This document shows positions 59,887 to 64,000 of a stretch of 64,000 nt of DNA, in pieces. The position numbers and the translations under genes were made by a program. The DNA lies in assembly GCA_034408895.1 (NCBI GenBank), contig JAWXCI010000024.1, positions 1-64,000 of the forward strand, written 5' to 3'. Below the pieces are notes generated by a model. That model ran no database searches. It was not told the origin of the DNA and saw nothing but the letters and a program-made list of their open reading frames with translations. Each line of letters opens with the position of its first letter. The first letter of the stretch is position 1. This DNA comes from UBA4660 sp034408895 (GTDB lineage: Bacteria; Bacteroidota; Bacteroidia; Flavobacteriales_D; Sanyastnellaceae).

Positions 59887-62800
59887 ATGTTAGGATATAC
59901 TTCACATTGGAAAGCAAAAGCCGCATTGGGCCTGCTTATCTCTTCCGCCCAGTTGCTTTGTGCACAATTCACATTTCTTCCCAGCGACAGCTATCTGCTC
60001 AGCACCCTTTGCCAGGGACAAAGCATTGATCATTGCATCAGCGTATCGAGTGCTGGAAACAATCATGCAATCCAAAGTTTTTCCGGAAACGATGGACCCA
60101 TTGTGATAGCTCCACCTTCTTCTCCTTACGATACATGCTTCCGCTACACTGCATCGTTCGGTTTTACAGGATTTGACACAGTGGATTTTGTAATAGCCAA
60201 CAACCTTGGCCAAACGGATATACTTGAAATTGTGTTCAAGATTGTGAATCCGAATACTCCCATTGATGCCGGCCCCAATCAACAACTTTGTTCGGTCAAC
60301 ACCACTACACTGAGCGCGGTGAATCCTGATCCGTTGGCTACTGGCTTCTGGACAGTAATAGGAGGAACAGGAATTCTTACAAGCCCCAATTCACCTACCA
60401 CAACAGTTACTAACCTCTCCCTGGGAACTAATAGTTTTTTGTGGCACCAGAATTATCCGTGTGATGCCAACTTTGATCTGATACAGGTGTTTCGTTACAC
60501 CGGAACTCCTCCCGTTGCCAACGCAGGTCCCGATGCATTTCTGTGCAGCGGCACCACCTACACCATGCAGGCAAACAGTCCCGGAGTGAGCGCCACCGGG
60601 ACCTGGGAAATCACCTGTGGAAATGCTTCAATAAATAATATCAACTCCGCCTCAGCACAGGTTTCAAACATTGGCCTGGGCGTCAATTGTTTTGAGTGGA
60701 ATATTGATAATGGTCCGTGCCCCGGAGGCGAATCGGTGGACCAGATGTTCATTTATGTGTACAATCAAAACCACCCTGCTGCCAATGCCGGGCCGGATCA
60801 AAATCTTTGTTCAACCGGGCTAACATCCATTACGCTTTCCGGAAATGTTGCCCAGCTTCCTGCCACAGCGCAATGGACACAGGTGAGCGGGCCGAACACG
60901 GCAAACATCCTTTCTCCTGCAAGCCCCACTACATCGGTAAACGGAATTGTAGTAGGCCAATACGTTTTTCAATACACTATTAATAATGGCCCATGCGGAA
61001 GCCTCACCGATCAAATAATAGTGAACGTTTTTCCCGGAACGCAGGCGGCAGCCAATGCTGGCCCCGACCAGCAACTTTGTCTTCCGGCTAACAACACAAC
61101 ACTTGCGGCTAACAGTGTAACATTTCCGGCAGTGGGAACATGGACTGTAATTTCAGGTACCGGATCTTTTGCAAACCTGAACTCACCCACCACTACCGTG
61201 AGCGGACTTTCAACCGGAACCAACACTTTTCGATGGACCATCAACAATGGGCCATGTCCTCCATCCACCACTTTCGATAACGTCAGTATCATCATTTATC
61301 CCAATTCGCAAAACACAGCTAATGCAGGGCCTGATCAAAGTTTATGTTTCAACGGAACTCCCCTCAGCACCACATTGAATGGAAGCAGTGTCACTTCTCC
61401 TGGAACCGGAACCTGGTCACAAATCAGTGGCCCGAATTCCGCAAACTTTTCATCAGTGGTGGTTACCAACCCTACTGTTTCGAACCTTATTGTTGGCCAA
61501 TACACTTTCCAATGGAATGTCAACAATGGTCCGTGTCCCGGAGGCGGAAGCAATCAGGTTTTGATCACCATATATAATAATAGTATAACATTAACGAACG
61601 CAGGTCCCGATGGCACACTGTGCACACCCACCACCAGTTGGATAATGGCGGCAACTGCGCCTACGTTTCCTGCCACAGGCAGTTGGAGCACCATTGCGGG
61701 TGCGGGAACATTTGCAAATTCCAGTAGCCCCACATCGCTCGTCACCAATCTTGCGTTGGGCACCAATACTTTCCGATGGACGATAAACAACGGGGCGTGT
61801 GGCTCATCGGTTTTTGATGATGTAACAATTACTGTATTCAACAACACGCAGGCAGCAGCCAATGCTGGTCCCGATCTCGAACAATGTTTTAATGGAACTT
61901 CCCCCGGCACAATGACCGTGGCTGCAAATCTTGCAACATTTCCTGCCACCGGAACATGGACGTTGGTGAGCAGCACCGGTCCGCCCAACCCTGTTATCAC
62001 AAGTCCATCAATTGCAACCACCACCATTACCAACCTCTTTGTTGGCACTTACGTTTTCCAATGGACGATCAATAATGGTGCATGTGGAAGTACCAGCGAC
62101 CAGATGACGGTCTTCATTTATTCACCATCGCAAACGGCAGCGAACGCTGGTGCTGATCAACAGATTTGTTCCACCACACCATCAGTTAATCTTTCTGCTA
62201 ACCCACTCATTCCTCCAGCGACCGGAGTTTGGACTGTGCTTGCAGGGACAGGAACATTTACTCCGAACAATGGGTCCAACACTACAGTTACCGGAATGTC
62301 CATCGGTACAAATACATACCTGTGGACAATTGATAATGGTCCATGTGCAACGCCATCCTTATTGAGTGATGCCATGAACCTCACAGTTTTTAATGCTGCA
62401 CAAACTCCCGCTGCTGCAGGAGCAGATCAAAACATTTGTTCAACAACAACAACAGTTACGCTCACCGGAAACACTCCTCTCTTTCCTGCAACAGGACAAT
62501 GGATAGTGATCTCAGGAACCGGAACATTTGGTTCGCCAACTTCCCCGGTTACTGCGGTGACTGGAATGAGCGTGGGATGTAACCTGTATCAGTGGAGCAT
62601 CAACAACGGACCCTGTAGCCCAATAACTACTGATCAGGTAACGGTATGCGTGAATGATGTGAATGCTCCGCCTGCAAATGCAGGAATTGATATTGACCAA
62701 TGCGTCCCTAATCTTTCAGTCAATCTCAATGGAAATACTCCCGTGTTTCCTGCCACAGGATTGTGGACCTTGATCAGCGGTTCGGGAGTAATGGTTGACA

Positions 62801-64000
62801 ATGACAATCCTAATACACTGGTAACAGGATTGGGTATGGGCCCCAATATTTTCCAGTGGACAATTAATAATGGAGCATGCAATCAGATAACGTCCGACCA
62901 AGTAGTGGTGACCATATTCGCCAATGACTTGACAGGTGCCGATGCCGGGCCTGATGCAGAATTGTGCACGCCCACCTCCACTTATGTGATGCAGGCAACG
63001 GCAGTTGCTCTTCCGGCCTACGGAAACTGGACTCTCATTTCCGGAACAGGAAGTATTTCAAGTATAGTCAATCCAAATGCATCAATCACAGGCTTGACAA
63101 TTGGCGAAAATATTTTCAGATGGACGATCTTCAACGGTCCATGCCCTGGCGGAAGTGACTTTGATGAAATGAGCATTTTTGTTTTTGACCAGAACCAGGA
63201 CAATGCCGGTGCAGGCCCCGACCAGTCGTTCTGTTTTAATGGCATCAATCCTATCAATGCAATCATGAACGGGAGTGAAGTAACTTCTCCCGGAAGTGGT
63301 GTGTGGACAATAGTGCAGGGTGGAGGCAATCTTCAAGACGCAGGCAACGCGAATACACAGATCACCGGAATTCCTGTTGGCATCAACATTTATCAATGGA
63401 CGGTTGACAACGGCCCGTGCGCTAATTCCACCACATCAGACCAAGTCACGGTATTTGTTTATGCAGCATCACAACTGGCAGCTAATGCCGGACCCGACCA
63501 ACAACTTTGTTCTACCAATCCCAATACAACGCTTTCCGGTAATTCTTATACCACACCAGCACTCGGAACATGGACTGTATTGCAGGGCAATGGAGTTTTC
63601 GCGAATGTCAATTCGCCCACAACCGCTGTCAGCGGATTGCTTGTCGGAACAAATGTTTTCCAATGGACCATAAATAATGGCGTGTGTGGGCCTCTTACAA
63701 CTGACCAGATAACAATAACCGTATTCAACAATGCACAACTTCCTGCAAATGCGGGAGGCGATATTGAAATATGCAGCGACCAAACTTCAGTTGCGCTTTC
63801 AGGAAACACATTCAGTTTTCCTGCTACCGCGCTTTGGACAGTTTCAAGTGGTGCAGGAATTTTTTCTGATAACGACAACAACAGCACGAATGTGATTGGT
63901 TACAGCGTTGGAACCAATATTTATCAGTACACCATTTTTAATGGACCTTGTTCTCCCTCTACAAGTGATTTGGTAACACTGACCGTAAACAACAATTTGC
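59887..64000 (+). CDS. Giant secreted protein of tandem PKD-like repeats, cut by the window end
   Basis: ATG 59887 opens a leader (ALGLLISSAQLLCAQ) and a frame that stays open to the last base (1,371 codons shown). After a first domain of about 120 residues, fourteen repeats begin near 60262, 60517, 60781, 61051, 61321, 61594, 61861, 62141, 62412, 62676, 62941, 63208, 63481 and 63747 (period about 267 bp, 89 aa). Each has A-N-A-G-P-D-Q-x-L-C, a W-T-x-x-S-G-x-G strand, S-P-T-T-x-V-x-x-L and W-T-I-x-N-G-P-C. Two Cys per repeat probably form a disulphide. This is the PKD-like repeat of gliding-motility adhesins, which usually end in a T9SS gliding domain. Confidence 0.88.
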   Translation, partial: MLGYTSHWKAKAALGLLISSAQLLCAQFTFLPSDSYLLSTLCQGQSIDHCISVSSAGNNHAIQSFSGNDGPIVIAPPSSPYDTCFRYTASFGFTGFDTVDFVIANNLGQTDILEIVFKIVNPNTPIDAGPNQQLCSVNTTTLSAVNPDPLATGFWTVIGGTGILTSPNSPTTTVTNLSLGTNSFLWHQNYPCDANFDLIQVFRYTGTPPVANAGPDAFLCSGTTYTMQANSPGVSATGTWEITCGNASINNINSASAQVSNIGLGVNCFEWNIDNGPCPGGESVDQMFIYVYNQNHPAANAGPDQNLCSTGLTSITLSGNVAQLPATAQWTQVSGPNTANILSPASPTTSVNGIVVGQYVFQYTINNGPCGSLTDQIIVNVFPGTQAAANAGPDQQLCLPANNTTLAANSVTFPAVGTWTVISGTGSFANLNSPTTTVSGLSTGTNTFRWTINNGPCPPSTTFDNVSIIIYPNSQNTANAGPDQSLCFNGTPLSTTLNGSSVTSPGTGTWSQISGPNSANFSSVVVTNPTVSNLIVGQYTFQWNVNNGPCPGGGSNQVLITIYNNSITLTNAGPDGTLCTPTTSWIMAATAPTFPATGSWSTIAGAGTFANSSSPTSLVTNLALGTNTFRWTINNGACGSSVFDDVTITVFNNTQAAANAGPDLEQCFNGTSPGTMTVAANLATFPATGTWTLVSSTGPPNPVITSPSIATTTITNLFVGTYVFQWTINNGACGSTSDQMTVFIYSPSQTAANAGADQQICSTTPSVNLSANPLIPPATGVWTVLAGTGTFTPNNGSNTTVTGMSIGTNTYLWTIDNGPCATPSLLSDAMNLTVFNAAQTPAAAGADQNICSTTTTVTLTGNTPLFPATGQWIVISGTGTFGSPTSPVTAVTGMSVGCNLYQWSINNGPCSPITTDQVTVCVNDVNAPPANAGIDIDQCVPNLSVNLNGNTPVFPATGLWTLISGSGVMVDNDNPNTLVTGLGMGPNIFQWTINNGACNQITSDQVVVTIFANDLTGADAGPDAELCTPTSTYVMQATAVALPAYGNWTLISGTGSISSIVNPNASITGLTIGENIFRWTIFNGPCPGGSDFDEMSIFVFDQNQDNAGAGPDQSFCFNGINPINAIMNGSEVTSPGSGVWTIVQGGGNLQDAGNANTQITGIPVGINIYQWTVDNGPCANSTTSDQVTVFVYAASQLAANAGPDQQLCSTNPNTTLSGNSYTTPALGTWTVLQGNGVFANVNSPTTAVSGLLVGTNVFQWTINNGVCGPLTTDQITITVFNNAQLPANAGGDIEICSDQTSVALSGNTFSFPATALWTVSSGAGIFSDNDNNSTNVIGYSVGTNIYQYTIFNGPCSPSTSDLVTLTVNNNL

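Noticed and set aside
60262..63990. Tandem repeats as possible satellite or CRISPR
   Set aside because: They are coding, in one frame, period about 267 bp, and diverged.

Overview
The window looks like a chromosome segment of a Bacteroidota bacterium, probably a Flavobacteriales or Crocinitomicaceae-like marine or freshwater lineage. The evidence is: type IX secretion (T9SS) C-terminal sorting domains on several secreted proteins; Bacteroidota-type promoters (TAnnTTTG at -7); LytS/LytTR two-component pairs; a CarboxypepD_reg-type TonB receptor; a DUF3098-uppP pair; and a giant PKD-like repeat protein of the gliding-motility adhesin kind. No rRNA, intact tRNA, CRISPR array or transposase was recognised.

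Layout. 0-17 kb is accessory. It carries secreted proteins (S74 chaperone fragment, RCC1-repeat protein, dockerin-ended proteins, T9SS cargo), an amino-acid permease, and a strikingly high number of broken genes: in-frame stops, single-base frameshifts, and two genes reduced to their two ends by internal deletion. Inside it, 10.0-14.5 kb is a defence-island-like block on the minus strand. The block holds an AAA ATPase, a TOPRIM/DUF4276-like protein and a 177-aa unknown, then a two-gene cassette of a DUF6932-like nucleotidyltransferase and a 309-aa unknown partner. That cassette is bracketed by a 106-bp direct repeat copied from the 3' end of a collapsed helicase/methylase gene.

17-23 kb mixes an orphan LytTR regulator, uppP, palindromic intergenic repeats around a small GIY-YIG gene, an unrecognised two-gene operon that may have a SecB-like fold, and a lipoprotein operon. 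23-33 kb is mostly housekeeping and envelope: TonB-like protein, M43 metalloprotease, OsmC, OmpR-type two-component system, BI-1, folE and a PTPS/QueD enzyme. 33.7-39.1 kb is a glycan cluster (epimerase, asparagine synthase-like amidotransferase, GT4, acetyltransferase, GT2). 39-54 kb is core metabolism (cobalamin adenosyltransferase, aspartate kinase, phosphohexomutase, rfbD, purH, LD-carboxypeptidase, MsbA-like ABC exporter, rpmH). 54-58 kb is a TonB receptor-LytS-LytTR operon. 58.6-59.3 kb is a PIN toxin-antitoxin pair with a homopolymer frameshift. 59.9 kb to the end is one open frame of PKD-like repeats that runs off the window.

The best candidates for something undescribed are the nucleotidyltransferase/309-aa cassette with its target-duplication architecture, the ATPase-TOPRIM-177aa operon beside it, the possible SecB-like gene pair, and the recurring terminal dockerin module that replaces the T9SS sorting domain. 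All assignments come from reading the sequence and from remembered family motifs; no database search was run.
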